From Haematobia irritans (Eukaryota > Arthropoda > Insecta > Diptera > Muscidae): DNA of 64,000 nt. The notes under the pieces were generated by a model. The model saw only the letters and a list, made by a program, of their open reading frames with translations. It was not told the origin of the DNA and did no database searches. The position numbers and the translations under genes are program-made. Position 1 is the stretch's first letter, and each line of letters opens with the position of its first letter. Below are positions 21,308 to 33,765 of the stretch, piece by piece. Where the stretch lies: the NCBI RefSeq assembly GCF_050003625.1, contig NC_134398.1, positions 86,863,983 to 86,927,982 of the forward strand, written 5' to 3'.

Positions 21308-22675
21308 AACAAGTAAGGAAAGTCTAAAGACGAGCGGGGCCGACTATATTATACCCTGCACCACTTTGTACATCTAAATTTTCGATACCATATCATATCC
21401 GCCAAATGTGTTGGGGCTATATATAAAGGTTTGTCCCAAATACGTACATTTAAATATCACTGGATCTGGAAGAATTTGATAGACTTCTACAAAATCTATA
21501 GACTCAAAATTTAAGTCGGCCAATGCACAAGGGTGGAACACAATGTTAGTAAAAAATATGGGAAACGTTTAAATCTGAAGCAATTTTAAGGAAACTTCGA
21601 AAAAGTTTATTTATGATTTATCGCTCGACATATATGTATTAGAAGTTTAGGAAAATTAGAGTCATATTTACAACTTTTCGACTAAGCAGTGGCAGTGGAT
21701 TTTACAAGGAAAATGTTGGTATTTTGACCATTTTTGTCGAAATCAGAAAAACATATATATGGGAGCTATATCTAAATCTGAACCGATTTCAACCAAATTT
21801 GGCACGCATAGCAACAATGCTAATTCTACTCCCTGTGCAAAATTTCAACTGAATCGGAGTTAAAAATTGGCCTCTGTGGTCATATGAGTGTAAATCGGGC
21901 GAAAGCTATATATGGGAGCTATATCTAAATCTGAACCGATTTCAACCAAATTTGCCACGCATAGCAACAATGTTAATTCTACTCCCTGTGCAAGATTTCA
22001 ACTAAATCGGACCAAAAAATTGGCCTCTGTGGCCATATGAGTGTAAATCGGGCGAAAGCTATATATGGGAGCTATATCTAAATCTGAACCGATTTCAGCA
22101 AAATTTGGCACGCACAGCTACAATGATAATTCTACTCCCTCTGCAAAATTTCAACCAAATTGGGGTAAAACTCTGGCTTCTGGGACCGTTTTAGTCCATA
22201 TCGGGCGAAAGATATATATGGGAGCTATATCTAAATCTGAACCGATGTCAATAAAATTTGGCACTCTTGACTATAGTACTAATTGTTCTTCTTGTGCAAA
22301 ATTTTAAGTAAATTAGGGTATAACTCTGGCTTCTGTGGCCATATAAGTCCATATCGGGCGAAATATATATATGGGAGCTATATCTAAATCTGAACCGATT
22401 TCTTCCAAAATCAATAGGGATCTATTCTGAGCCAAAACACATACTTGTGCCAAATTTGAAGTTGATTGGACTAAAACTGCGACCTAGACTTTGATTACAA
22501 AAATGTGTTCACGGACAGACGGACAGACGGACATCGCTATATCGACTCAGGAGCCCACCCTTAGCATTTGTGCCAAAGACACCATGTGTCTATCTCGTCT
22601 CCTTCTGGGTGTTGCAAACATATGCACTAACTTATAAAAAAAGCCTGTTCCACAGTGTGGAGCAGGGTATAAATA
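21308..22675 (+). mobile_element. D repeat copy 1, complete, with 153-bp modules
   Basis: The head aacaagtaaggaaagtct .. gggccgactatattatac .. cctgcaccac and the tail cacagtgtggagcagggtat are partly inverted to each other (tataccctgc.ccac). The interior holds gggagctatatc starting at 21761, 21914, 22067, 22220 and 22373, exactly 153 bp apart. gacagacggacatcgctat near 22515 is a phrase common in fly dispersed repeats. The class is unknown; no protein is recognised. Confidence 0.75.
21761..22525. repeat. Tandem array, exact 153-bp period (D type)
   Basis: Five units, with no length change between the first four and the fifth start. Units share ctatatctaaatctgaacc and ttggcac with the K units read on the minus strand (ggctataccaaaacatggacc, ttggcac), so the two arrays are homologous. 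Confidence 0.85.
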
Positions 22676-22713
22676 GACTTTCAGATTATTTTCTGTTTAT
22701 GTACTTCTCCCCA

Positions 22714-23370
22714 CACTGAAAAAAAAGCATACTCGGTTACAAAGATTTTGACTTTACTTTAAAAAATTTGGTATTGATTCCGAGCCACAGAAGCGGAGAA
22801 TACAAGTAAGGATACTTTTAAGACACAATTCTCTTTTAAATTTAGGTTTTGTGTACTTGCTTCTAGGAAGCAAATTTTAATTTTTCGCTTTCTCAGCTTT
22901 TTTTTCTTCATATGCTATCAAAGTCCTTTAAAAACGGGTTAACGGCAACTTTATTTTCCAAATTAGGACTCGACTTCCAGTAGAAATTATGCTATGTTTG
23001 AAGTAAAAAACTTCTTTAAAATAAAGTTTTGAAAAACATGTCCTATATTTGAACGATTTTTTGCTTTGTAGTCAAGACGCAAAAAGACAACAAATTTAAA
23101 GACAATTTCATTAAATTTAAAGAATTTTTCTGAATTATTAAAGTCAAGTTGACCTAAGCCTATAAATTTTTTCTTTCATGTTAAGATACCCATTTTTAAG
23201 TCAAAACACTTAATTATAAGGACAATATGACTTCATTAAAAAGTTTATCGACTTTTGGACAAGAAAAATAACTTTATTTTAGAGAAATGCGTCTTCTATG
23301 CTAAGCAAAATTTGTATTCGTATTTTAAAGACATGAAATCTTTGACCTCACGACAATATTTTTTTCAGTG
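22714..23370 (+). mobile_element. A element copy 1, 657 bp, CA-flanked
   Basis: Starts CACTGAAAAAAAAGCATAC and ends ATATTTTTTTCAGTG. CA occurs on both sides (22712-22713, 23371-23372); without it the flanks read cttctccc-CA-ggcatac, as in I copy 2 (cttctctccaggcatac). Copies are at 51970-52625, 55142-55769, a 3' part at 29166-29665 and a broken one at 46746-47960. Non-coding. Confidence 0.85.
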
Positions 23371-24415
23371 CAGGCATACTCTTAGCCATGAAATAAGTAG
23401 TGTTTTTAAAGTATATAATCACCTAATACGTAATCACTTATTCGTAGATATACCAAAGTTTGCAAAATAATTGATGGATAAAAATATGACCATTAAAGCT
23501 GTAATATGAGACTACTTGAATAGAAATTGTAGAAATAAACAAAAGTGTAACAAGTCATCTAAATAAGATTACACGCAAATTAATTTCACACTTAAAGTCT
23601 GGTATTACGAGTAAGTTGGTACTATCGCGCTAAATTGGCCATTTTTCACGGTTACTTTTCGTTAATAATTCTTTTCACAGAAAATAAATATTTTAAATTC
23701 CCTACGGGAAATTGTTGAAAATTGCCACTGACGGACCTATCACAGGACTGGTACCAGTGATCTAGTTTGTAGCAGTTTTTAAATGGTTATAATTTAATGA
23801 TTTCCATACTCGCTTGATATAAAAATCTTTTTGGATCTACACAGAATTACCAGAATAAATTATTGTTCAAAATTTTTTCATTTCTGGTTCGATTCGGACA
23901 ACCAAACTGAAACAGATTCCTAAGAGTTTGTCCGAGACTGGTTCATGAGGACCTGTCTATGGAGTGCTACTATTAAAATGTCCCAGGACGTGTCTTAAGG
24001 AACGAGTCCAAGAAGTGTCCTAAAGTGTTAATTTACCCCGTCAATGACAAACCTATGTTAAAGTGACCGGTCTCTTCCATACGTCTTGACCAAAACTAGG
24101 ACTGGTTCATGTACACCAGGTACTAGTCCTGTACCGGTCCTGTGGTTGATCCATTTCCCGTAGGGTTGTTACAACGGATATTTTCCCATTAAGTTAGAAT
24201 AAAATTTGCTTCAAGAAAATATATTTTTATACTGTTTTTGCCGGCTAAACTCGAACTTAGTACCCACCTTAATATAGAAATAAAAGTGGGGGGTTTTGCG
24301 GGAGTTTGATTCGTGTTATACATTATAATAAACTTAATGGACCACATTAGGTTCGAAATCTACTAAAGGTGGATTTAAATCCCCTTTTATAAGGCAAATG
24401 GTAGTTGAAATCTCA

Positions 24416-24879
24416 TCTTAAAAAAATCGCTTCTGTAACATATACCCCAAACACATTTCGCTTCAAGCATATATATTTTCAGAATTGGTCCAAACAAAAT
24501 ATTGTTTGTATTGTTCAAACATATTATGTTTCACCTTTTAATGAAATTTTCTTTGTGGGGATATATTTTTAAGGCGCCAATTGGTTACTACCATTATTTT
24601 ATTTGCAGTATACTCTCTAGGTTTCTCTTTCTAAACACATATATGTTTGTTGGCTATTTCCAAATTAATATATGTTTACAACTAAACATATTATATTTAC
24701 AAACATTTTATGTCCCAAACATAATATGTTCTAACATATTAACATATATGTCCCAAACATGTTATGCTAGTTTATGAACATTATATGCTTGCACTTAAAA
24801 TATTTTGTTAAAAAAATTTAGTTCCAAACATATAATTTTTACACCCAAACATATGAAAAACTGTCTTTTTCGTCCGTGC
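24416..24879 (+). mobile_element. E-short element (plus)
   Basis: Runs from aaaaaaatcgcttctgtaac to gtctttttcgtccgtg, matching 18885-19350 reversed. Non-coding. Confidence 0.65.
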
Positions 24880-25001
24880 TATTACTTAACGGAAAATCTT
24901 AAGAAATACCGTTACGTGACAATTCTTCTTTAGTTTTTTTAAGTACATGCTCAATTATGTGAGTAATTATACCTAAAGGTACCATCATTTATTCTATTTT
25001 A

Positions 25002-25222
25002 TTAACCCCCATTTTCATGAAGCTCTGTTAATGCCACGTTAGCTAACGAACTTTTAAACCGCAATATGGACATATCTGTAATTTTGCCTATATATTCCAT
25101 GTGTCAGTTAGGAACTTAATTATTGACAAATTTTCAATTAAAGTTAACCGGAGAGAAGATATCTGCAATTTATTTTCTGTTAACTGGGAGTTAAAGCCTA
25201 ACGGATGACCGTAAGTCATTAA
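25002..25222. mobile_element. TTAA-flanked MITE, family F copy 2
   Basis: TTAA at 25002-25005 and 25219-25222. The interior matches copy 1 (tatattccatgtgtcagttagg, gagagaagatatctgcaattta). The right terminus is more degraded. Confidence 0.65.
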
Positions 25223-25374
25223 CAGACAAATGCATTACATTTTGAAAATAACAATTCCAAAATTATTATTGTCATTACAAGTTAGTCATTATAACTCACC
25301 GCAATGTAATGCAATGTGTAATGACAGCTTTACTCCTGGTTTTGCAAATTGTGGTTACCTAGTTTTTGCTGGGT

Positions 25375-26100
25375 TGCTTTAGCGGTTTTTGTGAAACAAT
25401 TCTGGCAAAGCTGGTCCGTTGCCACCTATGTGGGAAATACTGGTAAATTTCATTCGATTTTACCATTCATAGTTCCATTCAATACATTGGAGTATTTCAT
25501 AATTTAATGCATATAAATTTTGATTATTCCACCCAATTTAATAAAATTGTTGAACTCTATTCAACAGATATAAAAGGCCTTTTGTAGATCTAATGAACCC
25601 CTTATGGATTAGCATATGTGTCACAGTGTCTGCATGTGTTTGGTAAACATATTTGCATTGGAGTAAACGCAGTACTATGCGTACGAAGTTCTTCGTCCTT
25701 CGGTCGTTCGGTGGCCATAATTCACAATCAGCAGATATACAAAATTATTCAGTACTGTATGTGTGTGTGCTTAATTCGTGTTTATCCATAAGGGGGTTTC
25801 CGAAAGCCATCTATGATATTATTGAATTAATTAAGGACATTGGCTAATTCTGTCAATGTCAATGTATGATTGAACTCCATTTCCGCCTGAAGAATTAACA
25901 GTAAATTGCGTTGTTTTTGCTTTACTAAAATTAATTTCAGAAGCAATTGAAGTTCATAATCATTTATTTGCCACTACTGCGGTACAGAGTTATAATAAGT
26001 TTGTGCATTTGCATGTAACGCTAATAAGGACCATTCTGAGACCTATCTTTTAGTCTTAGAATCAAATTCTGAAGCGATTAAGTTATGTCCATCTGAAATT
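25375..26100. other. Unassigned sequence, no gene
   Basis: tagcggtttttgtgaaacaa at the start is repeated in reverse near 60680. The rest shows no repeat match and no convincing coding sequence. Confidence 0.35.
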
Positions 26101-26415
26101 GACAAGTATGATCAATATGGTTGATATCGGTTCAGAGTTGGATATAGCTCCCATATATATCTTTCTTCCGATTTACACTCACATCACCACAGAGGCCAAA
26201 TTTTTACTCCCATTTACGTGAAATTTTGCATAGATAGTAGAATAAGCATTCTTACTATGCGAGCCAAATTTAGTCAAAATCGGTTCAGATTTATGGTGAT
26301 TTCGATTGGTAAAAAATATGTTGCATATTTTACACCTTACCCCATAAATCAAAAATTTTTGTTCGATTGGAAAATTCGGTGCAGCCTACCCAAACCTAAC
26401 CTAACCTAACCTACG
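26100..26415 (-). repeat. D-type fragment and SINE-like CCTAA tail
   Basis: ggatatagctcccatatata and tcacagaggccaaatttt are D module phrases in reverse. A cctaacctaacctaacctac run at about 26393-26412 looks like a SINE tail without its body. Confidence 0.55.
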
Positions 26416-26605
26416 GTGCAGATAGTTACCCTTTCAATCAAATGTTGAAGACGCTTTTGTTCTTCGACCTAAATAAAGAAAGTGCATGACGCGTGTATTG
26501 TGGTTGTTTTTCAATTTCTTCAACATAACTGGTTAATTTACCAAGAAGAAGCATATCAATTGTTTAGTAAAATTCGATATTACATATTTTTAATATTATA
26601 GCATA

Positions 26606-26778
26606 ATGAAAAAAGCAAATGCGTTTTTTTTTGCCAACACCATTGTAGATGCGCTATTGGAGAGTAGTTCTTCTGACGACGATGAAGAAGTTACAACATC
26701 ATTGCTTGGACGAAATGACCAACGGCGAGTTAAAAACTTTGTTGAGGATGTAATTAATTTGTACTCTGAAGTAGAAGT
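26606..26778 (+). CDS. Possible first exon of a Harbinger/PIF-type transposase
   Basis: From ATG at 26606 the frame reads MKKANAFFFANTIVDALLES, then an acidic SSSSDDDEE stretch, RNDQRRVKNFVEDVINLYSE, and runs into a gtaagt donor near 26778. A serine/acidic patch followed by arginine-rich RVKNFVE is what I expect at the N-terminus of animal Harbinger transposases. The rest (DDE domain) is not visible downstream, so this is an orphan exon or a truncated element. It could instead belong to a host gene of similar composition. Confidence 0.35.
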
Positions 26779-27380
26779 AAGTTCATTAATATATATAAAA
26801 TCAAAAGTTTTAACAATTTCCCTTAGTTCACGAAAAATTTGCGTGTTAGTCGAGATTCCAATAATAGTTGTTAATAATAATCGAAATATTTCCGCCAAAT
26901 TTCTTTTGTTTTGATTTTATATCAGTGTTGCACCTTTTTTGTTCGTTTTCACACGCAAACGGTGTTGTCATTGCAAGGAGTTTCGGCAACACTGTGGTAA
27001 CACCATAATATGTTTTACCATTTGTATGCAACACTTTTTTTCCCAAACGAAATCACCATTAGTTATAGCTCTTATATATATATCTTTTGTCCTGGACAAA
27101 CTCAGGGGCCACGGGGGCTCCCGACAAATATGGCTCAAATGGGTTCAGATTTAGATATATCTCCCATATATATAACCACAGAGACCAAAATTTTTATTTA
27201 CGTTAAATTTTGGCTCCCATATATGTATATCTTACTCGCGATTTAGATACATATGACAACCTGGGACGAAAATTCCATTTTGATTTACTTGAAATTTTTC
27301 TCTGAGAGTAGAATTAACATCTTAGTAATTTATGCCAAATTTGGTTCGCATCTATTAATATTTAGATATAGTTCTCATAT
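26779..27380. repeat. Unassigned sequence running into D-type fragments
   Basis: From about 27060, phrases such as tcagatttagatatatctcc and ttatggtt are D-like in reverse. ggggccacgggggctcc at 27102 is a small near-palindrome. No gene. Confidence 0.4.
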
Positions 27381-28538
27381 ACCCAGCAAAAACTCTCATT
27401 ACCCGGTAATCTTGTAGGTAAGCCTATTTAAAAATTAATAACCACTTATTATTTGGCATCGCTTCGGATTACATTTACATACGCATGTCCTAGGAGGAAA
27501 GTACTTCTCTCCAGGCATACTTTCGGCTATAAAATAAGTAGTGCATTTAAAGCATATAATCACCTAATATGTAATGACTTATTCGTAGATACACCAAAGC
27601 TTGCAAAATAGCCACTTATTGTCTCAGGCAACCAAATCTCGAAAATATTGATTTCTAACGCCGATTACAATGGATCAAAATATGGCGAGTGGTGCTGTAA
27701 TAGGAGAACTACTTGAACAGAAACGAATATTGTATAAATAAACAAAAATTCGAATAAATAATCTAAATAAAATTACACTCAAATTAATTTCACACTTAAA
27801 ATAGAAATAAATGTAGGTTGTTTAAGGTAGTTGGATTCGTGAATTACGATACAATATATCAAATAGCCAATTCACATAAGGTTCGAAATCTACTAAAAGT
27901 GGATTTTAAGTCTCTTTTTTATAAGGCAAATGGCATTTGAAATTTAGTTTAAGCGCATTTTGGAAGTGTAATGTCAATGAGGTACACACAAAAAAATATC
28001 AATTAATATGATTGTCAATACAATTAAAATTATGTTTAAATTTGAGCTAACAACGTAATTTGTAAATACAATTACGATTTTAGTCACTTTAGCAACTAGT
28101 TTTGTTATATCAACAAAAATTTTGTTGAACTTAAAAATTTTCTGTAACAAAAATTCATTGTTAGCTCAAAAATTATAATATTATCTTGTGTGTATAAGAA
28201 AACATTTATTCAAAACATAATATGATAATGTCATTAAACACAATTATTATGAAATATTTGTGATAAAAAATTCTTAACGGAAGAATCTTCAGAATTACCG
28301 TTACATTACATATTCTTTTTGATTTTTTATGTAAGTGCTCGATTATGTGAATAATTATATTAACTACAACAGCCCAAAAATTTGAGAATAACAATTCGAA
28401 AATTACCGAGAAGTATTTATTTTTGTCATTACAAGTTAGTGATTATAATTCGCCGCAATGTAATGCAACGTGTAATGACAGATTTACTCCAGGTAATGTC
28501 AATTGTAATGAGATGTGGTTACCTAGTTTTTGCTGGGT
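27381..28538. mobile_element. I element copy 2, 1158 bp, ACCCAGCAAAAACT ends
   Basis: Perfect terminal inverted repeats ACCCAGCAAAAACT and AGTTTTTGCTGGGT. Interior shared with 22681-25374. The host on both sides is D-like (agatatagttc occurs on each side, though not exactly abutting on the left). No transposase is visible. The superfamily is not assigned. Confidence 0.75.
28206..28394 (-). other. Unassigned interior of I element
   Basis: An AT-rich open frame without family similarity. The same sequence in I copy 1 (24880-25000) is broken, so coding is unlikely. Confidence 0.2.
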
Positions 28539-29055
<517 letters not shown>

Positions 29056-29074
29056 CGTTCCTGTTTCAGCCGTA

Positions 29075-29150
29075 CAGCCAAACAAGTTAGGAAAGTCTGA
29101 AGTCGGGCGGTGCCGACTATATTATACCCTTCACCACTTTAAGACCTACA
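29075..29150 (+). repeat. Orphan D head
   Basis: aacaagttaggaaagtctga followed by cgactatattatacccttca matches the D head only, and then breaks into an A element. Confidence 0.6.
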
Positions 29151-29165
29151 TTTTTTCAAATCCTT

Positions 29166-29665
29166 CAAATTTTAATTTTTCGCTTTCTCAGCTTTTTTTC
29201 TTCATATGCTATCAAAGTCCTTTAAAAACGAGTTAACGGCAACTTTATTTTCCAAATTAGGACTCGACTTCCAGTAGAAATTATGCTATGTTTGAAGTAA
29301 AAAACTTCTTTAAAATAAAGTTTTGAAAAACATGTCCTATATTTGAACAATTTTTTGCTATGTAGTCAAGATGCAAAAAGACAACAAATTTAAAGAAAAT
29401 TTCATTAAATTTAAAGAATTTTTCTGAATTATTAAAGTCAAGTTGACCTTAGCCTATAAATTTTTTCTTTCATGTTAAGATACCCATGTTTAAGTCAAAT
29501 CACTTAATTATAAGGACAATACGACATCATTGAAAAGTTTATCGACTTTTGGACAAGGAAAATAACATTATTTTAGAGAAATGCGTCTTCTATGCTAAGC
29601 AAAATTTGTATTCGTATTTTAAAGACATGAAATCTTTGACCTCACGACAATATTTTTTTTCAGTG
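29166..29665 (+). mobile_element. A element, 5'-truncated
   Basis: Matches A copy 1 from ttttcgctttctcagc to the terminus ttttttttcagtg, followed by TA. The left ~150 bp are missing. Confidence 0.8.
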
Positions 29666-31839
29666 TATGTTTGAAGCAGAGTATATATTACAGAGGTTAT
29701 GGTTTTGTGGGTGTATGAAGTAAAATAAAACGCATTCATTAAAGAGCTTGATTTTGATGTGCTAAAATATATATTCTTGGATTTCGTAGTTCTTGCACGC
29801 TAAAAATACTCCTTCCTCCCAAACGTTCAGCAACAATTGCAATGCAATTTTTTGTGACGTGAAAATAAAATAACAAATATATATAGTAGTAAGTTCGGCC
29901 GGGCCGAATCTTAAATACCCACCACCATGAATCAAATATAATAGTTTCCTTTGAAAATTTCAGGGGGGTTTGATGACGGATATTTTCCCAAGCAGATCAT
30001 TTCAACTAGTACGCTTCCCACAGATAAATGTACAGATCTTACCTATGAAGACTAGATCAGATTCTTAATTTATAAGAACCATTTTTTGTTTGAGTTTTAG
30101 AGGAATCATAAATATCTCTTGTAAGTGTGCAAGAAAATGATGAAATAACGCCTTGATTTGAAATCTATAAGCTGTGGATTTTCATCCCAATTATTAAAAT
30201 GACTACGAGAAGTAAAATCTGGAATTTTTGCATTCAGTTTCAAACAATTGTCATGATCAGTGCGCCTTCTATACCCTCAATAAGTGAAATCGGTCTACAT
30301 GGAGGCATTACCAAATGAACCGATAAAACTAAATCACTTTGTTATAGGTCTAAAGAGCCAGTACGTTTTCAATTTGTGGCAAATCGGATAAAAACTACAA
30401 TTTCTAGAAACCCTTGGAGTTAAATCAGGAGTTCGGAACGAAGGATACACACAGTACTCAGCACATTTAATTGTAGTTCTAGAATCTAGATCCCAAATCG
30501 GAGGGCCGGTTTATAAGGGGTTATATCAAAAACTGTACCGATACTCAATATATTCGGTACACCCCTTTATGGTCCTAGAATACCTCTAGATTTCCAATTT
30601 AAGGCAAATTGGATAAAAACTACGGATTCTAGAAGCCCAAGAAGTAAATCTGGATATCGGTGTATACGGGGGATATGTTATATCAAAATAAGGGCCGATA
30701 CTCACCATTTTCGGCACACCTTGTTAAGGTCCTAGAATACCTCTAGATTTCCGATTTTAGGCAAATCGGATAGAAAATACACTTTCTAGACGCCCAAGAA
30801 GCAAAATCGGGAAATCGGTCCATATGGGGGCCATACCAAAACATGGACTCATAGGCACCATTTTCGGTACACTTTTTGAGGGTTTAGATTTCCGATTTCA
30901 GGCAGATTGGATAAAAACTACAGTTTTTATAAGCCCAAGACACCAAATCGGGAGGTGGGTTTATATGGGGACTATATCAAAACTTGGACCGATGTAGCCC
31001 GTCTTCGAACTTGACCTGCCTTCAAACAAAAGACGAATCTGTGCCAAATTTCAGGACGATAGCGCCATTATTGAAGACTGTAGCGTGATTACAACAGACA
31101 GACAGACTTCATATACTTTATATAGTCGGAAAGCGATATTTCGATGTATTACAAACGGAATGACAAACTTGTTATACCCCCGTCATCATTCTATAGGTTA
31201 GGTTAGGTGGCAGCCCGATGTATCAGGCTCACTTTGACTATTCAGTCCATTGTGATACCACATTGGTGAACTTCTCTCTTATCACTGAGTGCTGCCCGAT
31301 TCCATGTTAAGCTGAATGACAAGGGACCTCCTCTTTATAGCCGAGTCCGAACGGCGTTCCACATTGCATCGAAAACACTTAGAGAAGTTTTGAAACCCTC
31401 AGAAATGTCACCAGCATCAAGGCCGTAGCCAGGATTTTAATTCGGGGGGGTTCAACTTTAAAAAAAATATTCATATAATCTCATGTGTAGAAAATTTTAT
31501 TTATGCAAAGGTTGTATACAATATTTTTATAATATTAAATTGAGCCGACGGGCTTTTTGGGCAGCAAATAAATCAATGACTTCTTCAGTCGGCACATTTA
31601 TTCGGCGATGAACCGACATTAATGCCAATCCATTGAGTCTACTCGCGCCAGTCGAATTTCTAAGCAAGGCTGCCAATAAAATTTCAAGAAAAATCGTCAC
31701 TTTTTTCCGTCATAATCGTAACTTCCATTTTAAAAATCATCAAAAAAACTGTAATGTAAATAATATTAACACCAAACTATTTTTTGGGGGTGTAGGTATT
31801 TATTTCATATAAAGAACGGTAAGATTTTTATTTAAAATA

Positions 31840-32450
31840 GAAATAAAAAAAATTTTGACCATAAATTTCTCCAATTAAGAGATACAATTTTTTATAGAAA
31901 TAACATTTTAATAAAATCTTCTACAGAAATAAAATTTTGACGAAATTTTCTATAGAAATGAAATTGTGCAAACATTTTCTATAAAACAAAATTAAAAAAA
32001 AATCTTTAGAAATAAAATTTCCTATAGAAATAAAATTTAGACGAAATTTTCTATAGCAACAAAACTTTGACAAAATTTTCTATAAAAATAAAATTTTGAC
32101 GAAATTTTCTATAGAAATGAAATTTTGACAACATTTTTTTCAGAAATAAAATTTTGACAAACTTTTCTTTAGAAATAAAATTTTGACAAAATTTTCTTTA
32201 GAAATAAAATTTTCACGAAATTTTCTATAGAAATAAAATTTTCACGAAATTTTTATAGAAATAAAATTTTGACAAAATTTTCTATAGAAATAAAATTTTG
32301 ACAAATTTTTCTATAGAAATAAAATTTGAAAAAATTGTCTATATTTTCTATATTTTTTGACAACTTTTTCTGTATAAATAAAATTTTAACAAAATTTTCA
32401 ATAAATTCAATATAAAAAATTTCTATCGAGTAAAATAATATTTTTGTATA
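31840..32450. repeat. ~30-bp minisatellite (tatagaaataaaattttgac)
   Basis: Imperfect tandem copies of ttctatagaaataaaattt with gacaaaa or gacgaaa linkers. The reversed form is found at 33165-33390 and 33700-33765. Confidence 0.85.
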
Positions 32451-33164
32451 TACTAACCACAAAAATGTGATCAACGACTTCAATTTTTTTTTTAATATTG
32501 TAGATTTTTGGTAAAATTTTCTTCAAATTTTGGTAGATTATTTTTGGCAAGGGTTGTAACCATGATTCTAATACTAATAATTCTCTCTATTGCTGGCTCT
32601 AATTGTGTAAACAAACTGCTTCTAGTCAACATTTTTGAAGGGATCTAATATCGTCATATTTGGGGCAAAAATCGGAAAATCGGAATTTGCTAATTTTTGA
32701 GTAAAAAATCGTCAAAATGCCGATAAATCGGCAAAATTGGCCGCCCTGTTTCTATGATACGTCTTTAATTTCTTCATTTTTGAAAATGAACGTTCGGATG
32801 AGCACGTAGTAACTGCAGGGATGGAAAATGCAGTACTAAATTACTTTTTTCAATACTTTTTCACCCCGGTCAGTACCGTAGTACCCCCGCGAATGATTTA
32901 GTACCTTTTGTGTAGACATTTTTGATTCGATATCAGATTTATGGTACAATGGCTTTGACAAAATATTTTAATATTTTGAGAAAGTCTTTATCAACCTTAT
33001 TTGCTAATAGTTTTTTACAAATATGGCAAAACAGACATGTTCATGTGGGAAGAAAATCTCGATTTTGTAAAAGATATAGTCAAAAACAGGATTTTATTGA
33101 ACTTCAAGAATGTTTTAGTCGAAAAAAGAATGCGATTCTATATTATCAATGTTTTATTTCGGTA

Positions 33165-33765
33165 GAAAATATTGTCTAAATTTTATTTCTATATAGAATT
33201 TTTGCAAAATTTTATTTTTATAGATAATTTTGTCAAAATTTTATTTCAATTGAAAATTTTGTAAAAATGTTATTTCTATAGGAAATTTTTGCAAAACTTT
33301 ATTTCTATAGAAAAAATTTTGCAAAATTTTTTTTCTATAGAATTTTTTTGCAAAATTTTATTTCCCTTCGTTTTGTTTTGTTATTGTTGGTTTTGTTCTT
33401 TAAGCATTGTTGTTGTTTTTTTGTTGCAGCTTAAAACCATACATTGACTAAACTACAAGTGTAGCTTAACCAACAGAGGAAAATAATGTTTGTCAAATTT
33501 ATTTGGGCAAAGCCCTATAGACTGCAAGATGGTTGGATGGACGCACGTTTCGGAATTACCACATTCCTCATCAGCATCCCCTACTTGCAGCAAAACTATC
33601 AACCAATTATAAGAATAAATTCAGGCAGTTCATTAAACCCAACAATAAACCACACTTGAACCTTCCGAAAAAAAGGGTTTTGTATGATAGCCGGCTATAG
33701 AAAATTTTTGCAAAATTTTATTTATATATAGAAAATCTTTTCAAAATTTTATTTTCTTTAAAATT
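33165..33765. repeat. Reverse-orientation minisatellite with unrelated insert
   Basis: ttttatttctatagaaaattttgc repeats are the complement of the array at 31840. They are interrupted at about 33365-33695 by sequence holding gcacgtttcggaattacc, which looks like a scrap of another dispersed repeat. The ends of the insert are unclear. Confidence 0.65.

Larger units (their letters stand above)
22681..25374. mobile_element. I element copy 1, split by A, E-short and F elements
   Basis: Parts 23373-23640 and 24300-24415 and the right end (gtggttacctagtttttgctgggt) match the copy at 27381-28538. An A element (22714-23370), an E-short (24416-24879) and an F MITE (25002-25222) sit within it. The left terminus is not found. 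The middle (23640-24300) is unmatched and contains several ccagtactagtcctg-like phrases. Non-coding. Confidence 0.5.

Noticed and set aside
33365..33695. Possible retrotransposon or retroviral fragment
   Set aside because: Only a repeated-looking non-coding phrase (cgtttcggaattaccac) is visible; no reverse transcriptase, gag or envelope motif anywhere in the window.
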